A stretch of 64,000 bases of DNA from Sphingopyxis fribergensis (GTDB taxonomy: Bacteria; Pseudomonadota; Alphaproteobacteria; Sphingomonadales; Sphingomonadaceae): positions 4,316,501-4,380,500 of the forward strand of contig NZ_CP009122.1 of the NCBI RefSeq assembly GCF_000803645.1, in the 5' to 3' direction. Under the pieces are notes generated by a model. It had not been told where the DNA came from. It saw only the letters and a program-made list of their open reading frames with translations, and ran no database searches. A program made the position numbers and the translations under genes. Below, one piece after another: positions 1 to 8,102 of this stretch (its first letter is position 1; every line of letters begins with the position of its first letter).

Positions 1-2
1 CG

Positions 3-1295
3 GTTATGCGCGGCGGAGCGTGCCCGATTGCACTCTATTACTGCCCAACCGAGAAGGGGCTGCGCTTCACAACCGCCCTGCCCGTCGCGAACACTTCACG
101 CCTTTCCCGGCGTGGAATCATCATGGCCGTCGCCGCAGCGTGCCAGCACTCTTCTTATGAGCCGAACGCTTTCACCGAAACGCCAGTCGCCGGATGGCAC
201 CGGGTGCGTCGCGCCTCGATCAACCATTTCGTCGCGAACCGGCTCGAACGCTGCGAACTCATCGATGGACGACCGGTCCGCACAGTGAGCCGGGAAGAGA
301 TTGCCGCAGAGGTCCGTGCGGCATTCATGGCGTACGGGAATTCGCAGGCCGGGATCACCAGATCGGTCCTGGAGGTTTCAGGCGGATTCGATAGCACGCT
401 TGCCGCGACCACACTGATGGCGCGGCAGGACATGCACGGCATCTCATCGGTCTATCCCTATTATGAGTTCCGCGACGAGGTCGAAGTGCAAGCGGGTGTC
501 GCTGGAGAACTTGGAATTCCCCGCACTATCCTCGACGGCACAACGCTTTTCCCCTACGCGCCCAGCGACGAGCCTGTGCGCTGGGACGAGCCGTCGGTCT
601 ATGTAACCGGCATCCGCCATGCCGAGCAGGTTGCGCGCTTCGCCAGTCGGCACCATGCACAGCGCATCTATATGGGGCATGGCGGGGACCAATGCTTCGC
701 GACGGATCTGACCTCAAGGGAAGGACTTGTCCGCAATCCACCGGGGCGAGGACCGTTTTCAGCGCGAAGCTGGGCCATTGTTTCCGCAGCCACAAAGGCC
801 ACTAACGCATCGCCCTGGATGGCCCGGTCAGCCGGCACGTTCGTCTATGACGCGCGGCAGGACCTATGGGTCAAGGAACGATATGGCGTCACCATCAGGA
901 CGCCGTTTTCCGATCTGCGCATATTTCAGGCAGGTCAGCTCTGGTCGGAGCACTCGGCGGCAAGGGGCAAGCGGCCCGACAAATCGATCCTGGTGGATGC
1001 GCTGGGCAGCTATCTTCCCGACGCCGTTGTCCGGCGGAAGGGCAAGACGGCCTATGACGGCGTTTGGATGCGCGCTTATGAACGCCATGCCACTCATATT
1101 GCCGATTGTTTCGATCGCGCCGCCGCCACGCTGGGGCATCTGGGCATTTCCGCAACATGGTTGATTCGCAGGACCCGCGCGCTTGGTGCCTGGAAGCCCG
1201 TGTCGGACAGGGAAGTGCTGGCGCTCTACGCGGTCGCGTTCTGGATTCTGGCTTGGGAACTTGACCGACCGGAGGAGCTTTGCTGGGCGCCGTGA
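3..1295 (+). CDS. Asparagine-synthase-like amidotransferase domain protein, 5' end outside window
   Basis: The reading frame is open to the left edge, so the N-terminus is missing; the ATG at position 6 need not be the start. The visible part carries the PP-loop SGGFDST (about residues 125-131 from that ATG) and GHGGDQ (about 224-229). Both are typical of the ATP-pyrophosphatase domain of asparagine synthetase B and of lasso-peptide cyclases. That domain adenylates a carboxylate so an amine can attack it. A glutaminase domain, if any, would lie upstream. The gene converges on, and overlaps by 70 bp, the DUF6445-like gene. No lasso precursor or B protein is seen in the window, so the substrate is unknown. 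Confidence 0.7.
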   Translation, partial: VMRGGACPIALYYCPTEKGLRFTTALPVANTSRLSRRGIIMAVAAACQHSSYEPNAFTETPVAGWHRVRRASINHFVANRLERCELIDGRPVRTVSREEIAAEVRAAFMAYGNSQAGITRSVLEVSGGFDSTLAATTLMARQDMHGISSVYPYYEFRDEVEVQAGVAGELGIPRTILDGTTLFPYAPSDEPVRWDEPSVYVTGIRHAEQVARFASRHHAQRIYMGHGGDQCFATDLTSREGLVRNPPGRGPFSARSWAIVSAATKATNASPWMARSAGTFVYDARQDLWVKERYGVTIRTPFSDLRIFQAGQLWSEHSAARGKRPDKSILVDALGSYLPDAVVRRKGKTAYDGVWMRAYERHATHIADCFDRAAATLGHLGISATWLIRRTRALGAWKPVSDREVLALYAVAFWILAWELDRPEELCWAP

Positions 1296-1876
1296 TCCCG
1301 GGTAGCAATATCGAAGAAGAAATTCTGAAACAGCCTGCCGTTCTCCAACCGGTCGCCGAAATAGGCGCTCGCGCCATGGGCGAGATGCGCGTCGAACAGG
1401 ACCAGGCGGTTATAGATATTGCTGATCCGGTCGATCTCCTCCCAGTGCCCGCGGTCGAATTCCGCATCGCTCCCGAAGGTCAAGGCCATCAGTGCGGCGT
1501 CGCTGGACCGTCGGCGCAGACCGCTCCGGCGCCCGCGGAAGAAAGACAGGCCCGCTCCCAGCGGGGCGTCGGGGGTAAGAAACAGGACGCCTGCATAAGA
1601 CTGACTGTCGGAATGATACGGGATGGCATCGTTGGCGAAGCAAACCTGGAATCGCCCGTTGGCGGTATTGTCGTCCCAATGCGCCAACTGATGACCGAGC
1701 AAATCCTCGAACCTTTGGCGATAGGGCGCCAGATGCAGGAAACGCGCCTCGGTACGCAGGCCGGCGCTGTGCATTTTGACATAGGGCTGCCTGAGCGCCG
1801 TCGCCCGCACGCCGTCGGGATCTGTCAGAAAGTCATCGACGACGATGATCTGCGGGCCGGTGCTATCAACGACCAT
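1226..1876 (-). CDS. DUF6445-like putative 2-oxoglutarate/Fe(II) oxygenase
   Basis: A 216-residue protein. An HSD stretch (His88, Asp90) inside IPYHSDSQSYAG, a later FDAHLAHG and a GRLFQNFFF segment look like the HxD...H...R pattern of cupin-fold 2OG-Fe(II) oxygenases and of DUF6445 proteins. DUF6445 genes are known to occur near tryptophan halogenases and TonB receptors in related bacteria; none of these is adjacent here. The last ~23 codons are antisense to the end of the asparagine-synthase-like gene. Function is inferred from motif order only; the tail after residue ~195 is rich in Ser, Gln and Arg and may be unstructured. Confidence 0.55.
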   Translation of the reverse strand: MVVDSTGPQIIVVDDFLTDPDGVRATALRQPYVKMHSAGLRTEARFLHLAPYRQRFEDLLGHQLAHWDDNTANGRFQVCFANDAIPYHSDSQSYAGVLFLTPDAPLGAGLSFFRGRRSGLRRRSSDAALMALTFGSDAEFDRGHWEEIDRISNIYNRLVLFDAHLAHGASAYFGDRLENGRLFQNFFFDIATRDHGAQQSSSGRSSSQARIQNATA

Positions 1877-2056
1877 TGTTCCTTCCTTCCGCGAGCTACC
1901 TCCAAGGTGCCAGTTTATCTTTCGCGTAATCCTCAGACATGCTGACCACGATCGCGTGGTGAAGATTCACCTGAAGCGTTCTTCGAAATACGCATACCAC
2001 ATTCGTTGAAGCGCAGCGGGTTGCGGCAGAGTTGCACAAGCGCGGCACTCGTCCCC

Positions 2057-2764
2057 TCATCGGGGCGGTGAGCAGGGCTTTCCTTCATATTCATGCCGGT
2101 GGAGCTTGTATTCACCCCCGCTCCAGCGAACCACTGGAAAACAGAACCCCGGTCCGCCGACCTGAATGTCGGGAAAATTGTCCGAACCTCTTGTCGCAAG
2201 CAACTCGGGAATTCCGATGCCGGCCGTCATAACCTTCCATTGGCCGTTCGGCTGCCGGGTCAACAACTGGAAGCTCAAACCCGACATGCCGAAGCAGATC
2301 GCGCCGCCTTCAGTCACGATGACCTCGGGCCGGCCATCACCATTGATGTCTTCGATTGTCCCTATTGCACCGGCCTCATAGGACGCCCCCGCCGGCGGGT
2401 CTCCGCATGTGCCGCTTTCCCATTGTCGGCGCTTCTGTACATAGGTGAAACCTGCGGCCTGGAAGATGCTTCGCATCTCTGAGCTAACGCCATCCAAAGA
2501 AGCGCCCGAAGTTGACGAGCCGGCAACGGAATTGGCTTCCACGCTTGCCGCCGCGACACGATCAGCGGCGGCTGAAGTGGGCTCCGCCCCGGCTGATGAA
2601 GCGGGCGCCGCCAGGGCGATCCTTTCCGGCGAAGTTCCCGCTTCACTACCGCCGCCACCTGCAATTTCCTCACTCGTCGCACTCCGGCCCGATTGGCCGC
2701 CACAGGCCGTCAACGCCAAAGCAACCACCAGGGGACCCAGTTTCCGGTCGAAGGATTTTATCAT
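2057..2764 (-). CDS. Hypothetical lipoprotein with Ala/Ser-rich linker
   Basis: I start the gene at the ATG giving MIKSFDRKLG, because a lipoprotein signal with lipobox ALTAC follows at once; the frame stays open upstream across the tRNA fragment but that part has no protein-like character. After the cysteine comes a low-complexity Gly/Ala/Ser linker of about 80 residues. A compact C-terminal domain follows with an EDINGDGRPEVIV segment, reminiscent of calcium-binding FG-GAP or VCBS-type repeats, and several cysteines. It is probably anchored in the outer or inner membrane facing the periplasm. Function is unknown. It lies just outside the left attachment repeat and reads away from it. Confidence 0.6.
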   Translation of the reverse strand: MIKSFDRKLGPLVVALALTACGGQSGRSATSEEIAGGGGSEAGTSPERIALAAPASSAGAEPTSAAADRVAAASVEANSVAGSSTSGASLDGVSSEMRSIFQAAGFTYVQKRRQWESGTCGDPPAGASYEAGAIGTIEDINGDGRPEVIVTEGGAICFGMSGLSFQLLTRQPNGQWKVMTAGIGIPELLATRGSDNFPDIQVGGPGFCFPVVRWSGGEYKLHRHEYEGKPCSPPR

Positions 2765-3195
2765 TTGCCCACCTCTGCACTGCTCTACGGCTTTACCGCC
2801 GCCTGTCCTCAGTTCCATGACAATAATACTGGCGTTGCCATCAAGCGATTGCCGAACGGCACGACCTCGGCACTGTCGTAAAGGCTCGCCCCGAAGGCGA
2901 AAGCGATTTCTGCAGGCCTCGGCGAGCGCTCGCAAACCGACGAAATCGTCGGTCTTAACTGTTGCGCGATCGCGACGCCGAGACAGGTGTCTCAAATCTC
3001 CGGCTGAAATCCAGGAACTCTCCACTGATAGCGCCGTCGATTCGCGAGCAACCGCGCCGCCGAGGACTGAAGATTCGTAAACTATTGAAATTGAGGGGGT
3101 TTGGTGGAAATTGCTGCTTCCGCGACTGCTTCCGTGGTGGAAATTGCGCTGGAGGCCGCACAAGACGCCTGATTCAAGCGTTTGATTTCTAAGGG
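2765..3195. other. Non-coding stretch left of the attachment repeat
   Basis: About 430 bases with no convincing gene. It is less GC-rich than its surroundings toward the right end. The right end carries the paired TGCTTCCG repeats described separately. The rest shows nothing I can name; it should contain the promoter of the lipoprotein gene. Confidence 0.4.
3113..3140. repeat. Paired TGCTTCCG arm-like repeat, left of core 1
   Basis: Two tandem copies of TGCTTCCGYGR lie 55 bp left of the 53-bp attachment repeat. A closely similar pair sits 56 bp left of the second core (18789-18816) and another lies left of the orphan tRNA half (19002-19025). Equal spacing to each core suggests integrase arm-type binding sites. 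Its presence outside the 3249-18872 island suggests that a further element ends here and extends to the left. Confidence 0.5.
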
Positions 3196-3248
3196 GAAAT
3201 TTGGCGCACTCGACAGGATTCGAACCTGTGGCCTCCGCCTTCGGAGGG
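3196..3248 (-). repeat. Attachment-site repeat: 3' part of tRNA-Arg(CCG), distal island end
   Basis: This 53-bp segment is identical to 18873-18925. It contains the anticodon loop, T arm, acceptor 3' strand and CCA of tRNA-Arg(CCG), read on the minus strand. The identity stops abruptly at 3248/3249. It is the classic signature of site-specific integration into a tRNA gene: the intact tRNA at one end and a 3' copy at the other. Not a functional tRNA, since the 5' half is absent. Confidence 0.85.
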
Positions 3249-3375
3249 AATATCGCTGGCTCCGCCAAAAAGCGCAAGGAGCCGCCGATGACCGCCTATC
3301 CTACTGTAAAACCTAAACAATTTGCATTTTGCCTCCGCCAAACTTACTCTTCTGTTCGCCACAGTTTTCGCCCGC

Positions 3376-3399
3376 GTGCTTACGTGGTGCTTACGCGAG
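3376..3399. repeat. Paired TGCTTACG arm-like repeat next to integrase
   Basis: Two tandem TGCTTACGYG units, 128 bp inside the island from core 1 and directly upstream of the integrase remnant. They match the 19002-19025 pair at about 20 of 24 positions. Likely arm-type binding sites of the integrase on the island side of the attachment site. Confidence 0.45.
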
Positions 3400-3426
3400 A
3401 GGAAGCAGTAGGGTCGGAGGAAGCCC

Positions 3427-3852
3427 ATGTCTAAGCTCACAAAACGCGTCGTAGACGCCGCAGAAAGTCGCGCAAAAGATTACGTCATATGGGACGATGA
3501 ACTGCCCGGCTTCGGCCTCCGCGTGTTCGCGTCCGGCAAGCGCAGCTACGTGATCCAGTATCGGCTCGGTAAGCGGTCGCGGCGCTTCACAATCGGATTG
3601 CACGGAGTCTGGACGCCTGAGCGCGCGCGCCAGGAGGCAAAGGTGCAGTTGGGACGGATCGCGCAGGGCGAAGATCCGGCTGAAGAGAAGCAGCTCGACA
3701 GCAAGGCGATCACCGTCAAGGAGCTGTGTGAGCTCTACGTTGGCGATCTGAAAGCCGGCCTCATCCTCGGCAAGGGAGGCCGCCCCAGGCGAACGGACCG
3801 AGGATGCCCATTGCCTGAACAGCCGAAACACAAATGGTCCCGCTCCATCTGA
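3427..3852 (+). pseudogene. Tyrosine integrase, truncated after N-terminal arm-binding domain
   Basis: The first ~120 residues match the DUF4102/Arm-DNA-binding domain of P4-type integrases: KRVVDAAESRAKDYVIWDDELPGFGLRV-like start, then the ITVKELCELYV core-binding start and a GKGGRP turn. After GRP the sequence becomes unrelated and stops at 141 residues, whereas the family is about 400 residues long. The catalytic domain with the R-H-R-Y residues is missing. It lies 180 bp from the attachment repeat, as expected of the island's own integrase, so the island cannot excise by itself. The ~160 bases after it hold nothing recognisable. Confidence 0.8.
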
Positions 3853-3973
3853 GCCTTCCCGAACGAGGCATTATGGTGTGGCCGTCCCGAGTGGCGACCG
3901 GATGTGAGGCTATATAGGCGAGATCTGCGCGCCGATCAGATGACGATGACCATGTCACCATTCTGACCCACAA

Positions 3974-3987
3974 CTGGTCCATACCAG
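3974..3987. promoter_or_regulatory. PhnF-like operator 1 (before DUF5690 gene)
   Basis: CTGGTCCATACCAG, an inverted repeat CTGGT-N4-ACCAG, ends 26 bp before the GTG start of the transporter gene. On the other strand it reads CTGGTATGGACCAG and aligns with the sites at 11002, 11884 and 13856. The mycobacterial PhnF operator is TGGTATAGACCA. Likely bound by the GntR/UTRA regulator of this island. Confidence 0.65.
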
Positions 3988-4013
3988 ATTGACTTCGATA
4001 ATCTGGATATGAC

Positions 4014-5303
4014 GTGTTTGAACGAATCGAAAAAGCTACGCGAACGACAATCGTTTCGCTCGGCGCGGGAGCCGCGGCGGCATTCTGCGCCTATTTTTCG
4101 ATGTATGCCTTTCGCAAGCCATTCGCGGCGGCGACATTCGCTGACCAGCCCGCTCTGTTCTTCGATCTCGATTACAAGACGACACTGCTGATCGCCCAGG
4201 TTCTGGGCTACGCACTATCGAAGCTGATCGGCATCCGTATGATCGCCGAGTTCGGGCGGACCGGGCGGGCGGGCGCTATTCTGACGCTGATTGGCATCTC
4301 CTGGCTCGCGCTCATCCTGTTCGGGGCCGTGCCCGCGCCATGGAACATCGGCTTTCTGTTCCTGAACGGACTGCCACTCGGCATGATCTGGGGCCTGGTG
4401 TTCAGCTATGTCGAAGGGCGCCGCGCATCCGAGGCGATGGGCGCGCTGCTCTGCGCGAGCTTCATCCTCTCGTCGGGTGTCGTCAAATCGGTTGCGATCC
4501 TGGTCATGGACTGGGGCGTGGGAGAATTCTGGATGCCGGCGGTTACGGGGGCTCTCTTCTTTCCGCTTCTCCTGTTGTCGCTGTGGTTGCTCGAGCGGAT
4601 GCCGCCCCCCGATGACCGCGACATCGCCGAGCGCACAGCACGCGTCCCGATGCGTGCGCGGGAGCGTGCAAGTTTCCTCCGCAATCATGGCGTCGCCATG
4701 CTCCTGCTCGTATCGGGCTATGTCCTGTTGACCGCGATCCGGGACTTCCGCGACAACTTCGCGGCCGAGCTCTGGATTGCCATGGGCCAGGGTGGCATCG
4801 CTTCAGTATTCTCCGCCTCCGAACTGCCAGTTATGATCGTCGCTCTGACCGCGCTGGGCGCGCTGACGCTCATCCGCGACAATATGCGGGCTCTGTTGGC
4901 CATGCACGGAATCATCCTGATCGGCGCGCTACTGCTGGGCCTCTCAACGCTGGCGTTCCAGCACGGATGGCTTGCGCCATTCTCCTATATGATCTTGACC
5001 GGCGCCGGACTCTACCTCGCTTATACGCCGTTCAACGCGATGCTGTTTGACCGCATGATCGCCGCACTCGGCCATGTGGGCAATGCTGGTTTTCTGATCT
5101 ATATCGCGGACAGTTCGGGCTATGTCGGCAGCGTTGCGTTGCTTCTGTATCGAAGCTTGGCAGCCCCATCGATGGACTGGCTCTCCTTCTATATTTCTTG
5201 CGCCTATCTCACGGCCATCGCGGTGGCGGTGCTGACCGTCTGTTCGGCTGCCTGGTTCCATTTCCATGTCGGGAAACACCATGTTCGCCCATCCGCCGCC
5301 TGA
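4014..5303 (+). CDS. DUF5690 family membrane transporter, putative organophosphonate importer
   Basis: A 429-residue, very hydrophobic protein with about 12 membrane segments. The N-terminal AYFSMYAFRKPFAAATF segment recalls the RK motif of organophosphate:phosphate antiporters of the major facilitator superfamily (GlpT, UhpT); RDFRDNFAAELW in the middle is typical of DUF5690. The start is GTG (MFERIEK); an ATG five bases upstream is out of frame. It is the first gene of an operon with the FAD oxidoreductase and phosphonoacetaldehyde hydrolase, and a PhnF-like operator lies just upstream. I infer uptake of an aminophosphonate across the inner membrane; direct evidence of substrate is lacking. 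Confidence 0.75.
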   Translation: MFERIEKATRTTIVSLGAGAAAAFCAYFSMYAFRKPFAAATFADQPALFFDLDYKTTLLIAQVLGYALSKLIGIRMIAEFGRTGRAGAILTLIGISWLALILFGAVPAPWNIGFLFLNGLPLGMIWGLVFSYVEGRRASEAMGALLCASFILSSGVVKSVAILVMDWGVGEFWMPAVTGALFFPLLLLSLWLLERMPPPDDRDIAERTARVPMRARERASFLRNHGVAMLLLVSGYVLLTAIRDFRDNFAAELWIAMGQGGIASVFSASELPVMIVALTALGALTLIRDNMRALLAMHGIILIGALLLGLSTLAFQHGWLAPFSYMILTGAGLYLAYTPFNAMLFDRMIAALGHVGNAGFLIYIADSSGYVGSVALLLYRSLAAPSMDWLSFYISCAYLTAIAVAVLTVCSAAWFHFHVGKHHVRPSAA

Positions 5304-6405
5304 CCTTGCCATTGTCGGGGCCGGGATCGTCGGCCTGGCCCATGCGCTTGCGGCGGCTAAGAAGGGAAAGCGGGTCCTTGTCGTCGATCGCGACGCGCAG
5401 GCAAACGGAGCCTCGATACGCAATTTCGGCTTTGTCACCGTGACTGGACAGCAGCGCGGGCGGGTGTGGGCTCTCGCGCGCCGCAGCGCCGCGATCTGGC
5501 GCGACATCGCCCCGCGCGCCGGAATCTCGATCGAGCAGCAGGGATTGCTGATGGTTGCACAGCGCGCCGAAGCCGCCATCGTGATCGACGCCTTTGCCGC
5601 TACCGAGATGGGCGAAGGCTGCGAACGCCTGACAGCCGCACAGGCACGCCGCCACTGTCCTGAACTGAGCGGCGAAATCACCGCGGCGCTGCTGTCCAGC
5701 GCGGACCTGCGGGTAGAGTCGCGCAGCGCCATCCCCCTGCTGGCAAAATGGCTGCACGACGCCTGGAATGTGCGCTTCATCCGGGGCGTCGCCGCCAGCC
5801 GGATCGAGCCGGGCGCGATCATTTTGAGCAACGGCGAGCGCATCGTGGCGCCTCGCATCATCGCCTGCCCCGGCGACGACTGGTCTAGCCTCTTCCCTGC
5901 TTCCTTTGCGGAGGCGGGCATTACACGCTGCCAGTTGCAGATGCTCCGCCTGGCCCCGCCTGGATGGCAGTTGCCCAACCCGGTGATGAGCGACCTCTCG
6001 ATGGTGCGCTATCTGGGTTACGCCGATCTGCCGGAATCCGCTCCGCTTAGAGAACGCCTCCGGAGCGAAGCGCGCGATGAACTGGATCACGGCATCCATC
6101 TGATCGTAGTGCAAGGCGCGGATGGATCGCTCGTCGTCGGGGACAGCCACATCTATGCGCCGACCCCGGAACCCTTCTCGTCCGCAGCCGTCGACGCAGC
6201 GATCCTGCGCCAGTTCGCCGCGGTGTTCGGCGGCACGCTACCCGTCGTCGAGCGGTGGACGGGCACTTATGCCAGCGGTCCCGACCACAGCATCATACAC
6301 GAGCCGTTGCCCGGCGTACGGCTGGTGGTGGTGACGAGTGGCACGGGCGCTTCGACCGGCTTCGCGCTGGCGGAGGATGTGGTTTCTTCAATCTTCGAGG
6401 ACTGA
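5281..6405 (+). CDS. FAD-dependent oxidoreductase, TIGR03364 type, putative 2-aminoethylphosphonate oxidase
   Basis: A DAO-fold flavoenzyme of about 374 residues with the dinucleotide-binding IVGAGIVG near the N-terminus and the GASIRNFGFVTVTG segment typical of the phosphonate-associated TIGR03364 group. Members of such FAD enzymes are reported to oxidise N-methyl-2-aminoethylphosphonate, and some also plain 2-aminoethylphosphonate, to phosphonoacetaldehyde. The product would feed directly into PhnX, whose gene starts 5 bp downstream. No PhnW transaminase is present, so this enzyme probably replaces it. I start at the ATG preceded by GGGAA; an in-frame ATG at 5266 is also possible. Either start overlaps the transporter gene. 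Confidence 0.82.
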   Translation: MFAHPPPDLAIVGAGIVGLAHALAAAKKGKRVLVVDRDAQANGASIRNFGFVTVTGQQRGRVWALARRSAAIWRDIAPRAGISIEQQGLLMVAQRAEAAIVIDAFAATEMGEGCERLTAAQARRHCPELSGEITAALLSSADLRVESRSAIPLLAKWLHDAWNVRFIRGVAASRIEPGAIILSNGERIVAPRIIACPGDDWSSLFPASFAEAGITRCQLQMLRLAPPGWQLPNPVMSDLSMVRYLGYADLPESAPLRERLRSEARDELDHGIHLIVVQGADGSLVVGDSHIYAPTPEPFSSAAVDAAILRQFAAVFGGTLPVVERWTGTYASGPDHSIIHEPLPGVRLVVVTSGTGASTGFALAEDVVSSIFED

Positions 6406-6410
6406 CCGAA

Positions 6411-7241
6411 ATGATGGAATCCCGTTTGCCCTTTTCCAACGCCCTCCGGGCGGTGATCTTTGACTGGGCCGGCACGATGATCGATTTCGGCAGCCGGGCG
6501 CCGGTGATCGCACTATGCCAGACCTTCGCCGAACATGGCGTGCCGATCACCGAGGCGGAAGCGCACGAGGACATGGGCCGGGCGAAGTGGGATCATATCG
6601 CCCGCCTGCTCGCCAAGCCGCGCATCGCCCAGGCCTGGTCGGAGACTAAGGGGAGCGAGGCGACACCCCAGGACGCCCGAATACTGTTCGAAGCGATCGG
6701 TCCCGCTATGATCGAGGCCGCACGCGAATGCGCCATCCTGGTCCCCGGCGCGGCGGAAGTGGCGTGCGGCCTGCAACGTGCCGGCGTGAAGGTCGGCTCC
6801 TGCACCGGTTATACACGCGCAATGATGGAGGCGATCCTGCCTTACGCGGCGGAGCAGGGCTACCGGCCCGACCATGTCGTATGCGCCGGGGAAACGCCTG
6901 AGGGGCGTCCTTCTCCGCTCATGGCCTGGAAGAACCTTGTCGAACTGGGTGCCTGGCCCGCCTACGCCTGTGCCAAGGTCGATGACACCGAGGTCGGCAT
7001 CGCCGAAGGCCGGGCGGCGGGCATGTGGACGGTCGGGGTGGCCGCCAGCGGCAACGAGATCGGCCTGACCGCTCAGGCGCTCGCCATGCTGCCGCCAGAC
7101 GAACGGCAAAGGCTGATCGCACGCGCGACCGATCGGCTGATGACGGCGGGGGCCCATCTGGTCATCGCCACCGTGGCCGACCTGCCCGAGGCGCTGGGCC
7201 ATTTGCCGATAGGTTCTCCGCCGGATGTGCGGGTTCCGTGA
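6411..7241 (+). CDS. phnX: Phosphonoacetaldehyde hydrolase
   Basis: HAD-superfamily phosphonatase that splits phosphonoacetaldehyde into acetaldehyde and phosphate through a Schiff base. Visible are the nucleophile motif FDWAGTMID, the cap-domain lysine in MGRAKWDHI that forms the Schiff base, and VDDTEVGIAEGRAAGMWTVGV near the metal site. The 276-residue length is normal. The start is one of two consecutive ATGs, 5 bp after the FAD gene, so the genes are co-transcribed. It ends one base from the end of the convergent GntR gene. This is the phosphate-releasing step of the island's pathway. Confidence 0.93.
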   Translation: MMESRLPFSNALRAVIFDWAGTMIDFGSRAPVIALCQTFAEHGVPITEAEAHEDMGRAKWDHIARLLAKPRIAQAWSETKGSEATPQDARILFEAIGPAMIEAARECAILVPGAAEVACGLQRAGVKVGSCTGYTRAMMEAILPYAAEQGYRPDHVVCAGETPEGRPSPLMAWKNLVELGAWPAYACAKVDDTEVGIAEGRAAGMWTVGVAASGNEIGLTAQALAMLPPDERQRLIARATDRLMTAGAHLVIATVADLPEALGHLPIGSPPDVRVP

Positions 7242-8015
7242 TCAGGCGTCCGGTTCGCCACGTACCGACAGGTCGACGTGGATACGGATGGCGTCGTGGC
7301 GCCAATATTCCTGATCATACTCGACCACGCGCCCCTTTTCGTCGAAACTCGTCCGCACCACCGTCAGGCTGGGCGCGCCCGGCTTAGTGCCCAGCGTTTC
7401 AGCGGCCTCCTTTGCCAGCGCGCAGGGCCGCATGTCGACACGATTGCGCGCGACGACGACGCCATATTTGTGCTTGAGGATCTGCGTCAGCGAGCCATCG
7501 AGATCGTGATCGAGCAGGCCGGGAGCGAGCGCGGGATCGACGGTGATCCGTTCAACGAGCACGGGCCTTCCGTCGATCGTCCGCATCCGCTCGATCACGT
7601 GGAGCGGCGAACCGGGCGCGACGCGGAATATGTCGGCCAGCGCGGCGTTCGCGTTGATGCTTGATTTGGCCAGCGTTATCGTGGCCGGCGTGCGGCCCTG
7701 TTCGGTGACATAGGCCATGAAGCCCGCCCAGCGCGTGGGATCATAAGTGATGGCGGGCGGGGAGACATACCAGCCTGATCTGTCGCGACGGTAGATCAGC
7801 CCTTCGGCTTCGAGCTGCGCCAGCGCCTGCCGGATGGTGCCCCGCGCGAAGCCGGCACTGGTTTGGAACTGCCGCTCCGACGGAAGCCGGGAACCCGCCG
7901 GCAGCTTGCCTATCTCGATATTGAACGCGATCTGATCCCGCAGCGCCAGATATTGCGGCCCGGCCGCTTCGCCCGGCTTGCCCTCCATGGGGATCATGTC
8001 AGCGCTTTGTCGCAT
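7242..8015 (-). CDS. GntR family transcriptional regulator with UTRA domain, PhnF-like
   Basis: An N-terminal winged helix (LRDQIAFNIEIGKLPAGSRLPSERQF, then GTIRQALAQLEAEGLIYRR) is followed by a UTRA ligand-binding domain of about 140 residues. This is the layout of the HutC subfamily, to which PhnF belongs. It lies 87 bp after the TonB receptor gene on the same strand and is probably co-transcribed with it. The start is uncertain: in-frame ATGs at 8015, 7997 and 7988 and a TTG at 8057. Four palindromes like the PhnF operator TGGTATAGACCA occur ahead of the island's transcription units, so it most likely controls them all, its own operon included. Confidence 0.85.
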   Translation of the reverse strand: MRQSADMIPMEGKPGEAAGPQYLALRDQIAFNIEIGKLPAGSRLPSERQFQTSAGFARGTIRQALAQLEAEGLIYRRDRSGWYVSPPAITYDPTRWAGFMAYVTEQGRTPATITLAKSSINANAALADIFRVAPGSPLHVIERMRTIDGRPVLVERITVDPALAPGLLDHDLDGSLTQILKHKYGVVVARNRVDMRPCALAKEAAETLGTKPGAPSLTVVRTSFDEKGRVVEYDQEYWRHDAIRIHVDLSVRGEPDA

Positions 8016-8102
8016 GGCGAAGCTTTGCCGTCCGGGTCCGGGGCGGTCAAGGCGCAATGCCGGGCCGCCACCCGCCAGATAGCGGATGGCGGCCGGCTCA
8101 TG

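Noticed and set aside
3..1295. Lasso-peptide biosynthetic cluster
   Set aside because: Only a cyclase-like domain is visible; no precursor, B1/B2 protein, ABC exporter or isopeptidase is seen nearby.
1226..1876. DUF6445-like oxygenase as the missing PhnY partner of the PhnZ-like enzyme
   Set aside because: It lies outside the island repeats, has no PhnF-like site, and its motif context is not that of PhyH/PhnY dioxygenases.
2765..3277. Upstream extension of the lipoprotein frame into the tRNA fragment
   Set aside because: A clear lipoprotein signal starts at 2764, and the extension crosses the attachment repeat.
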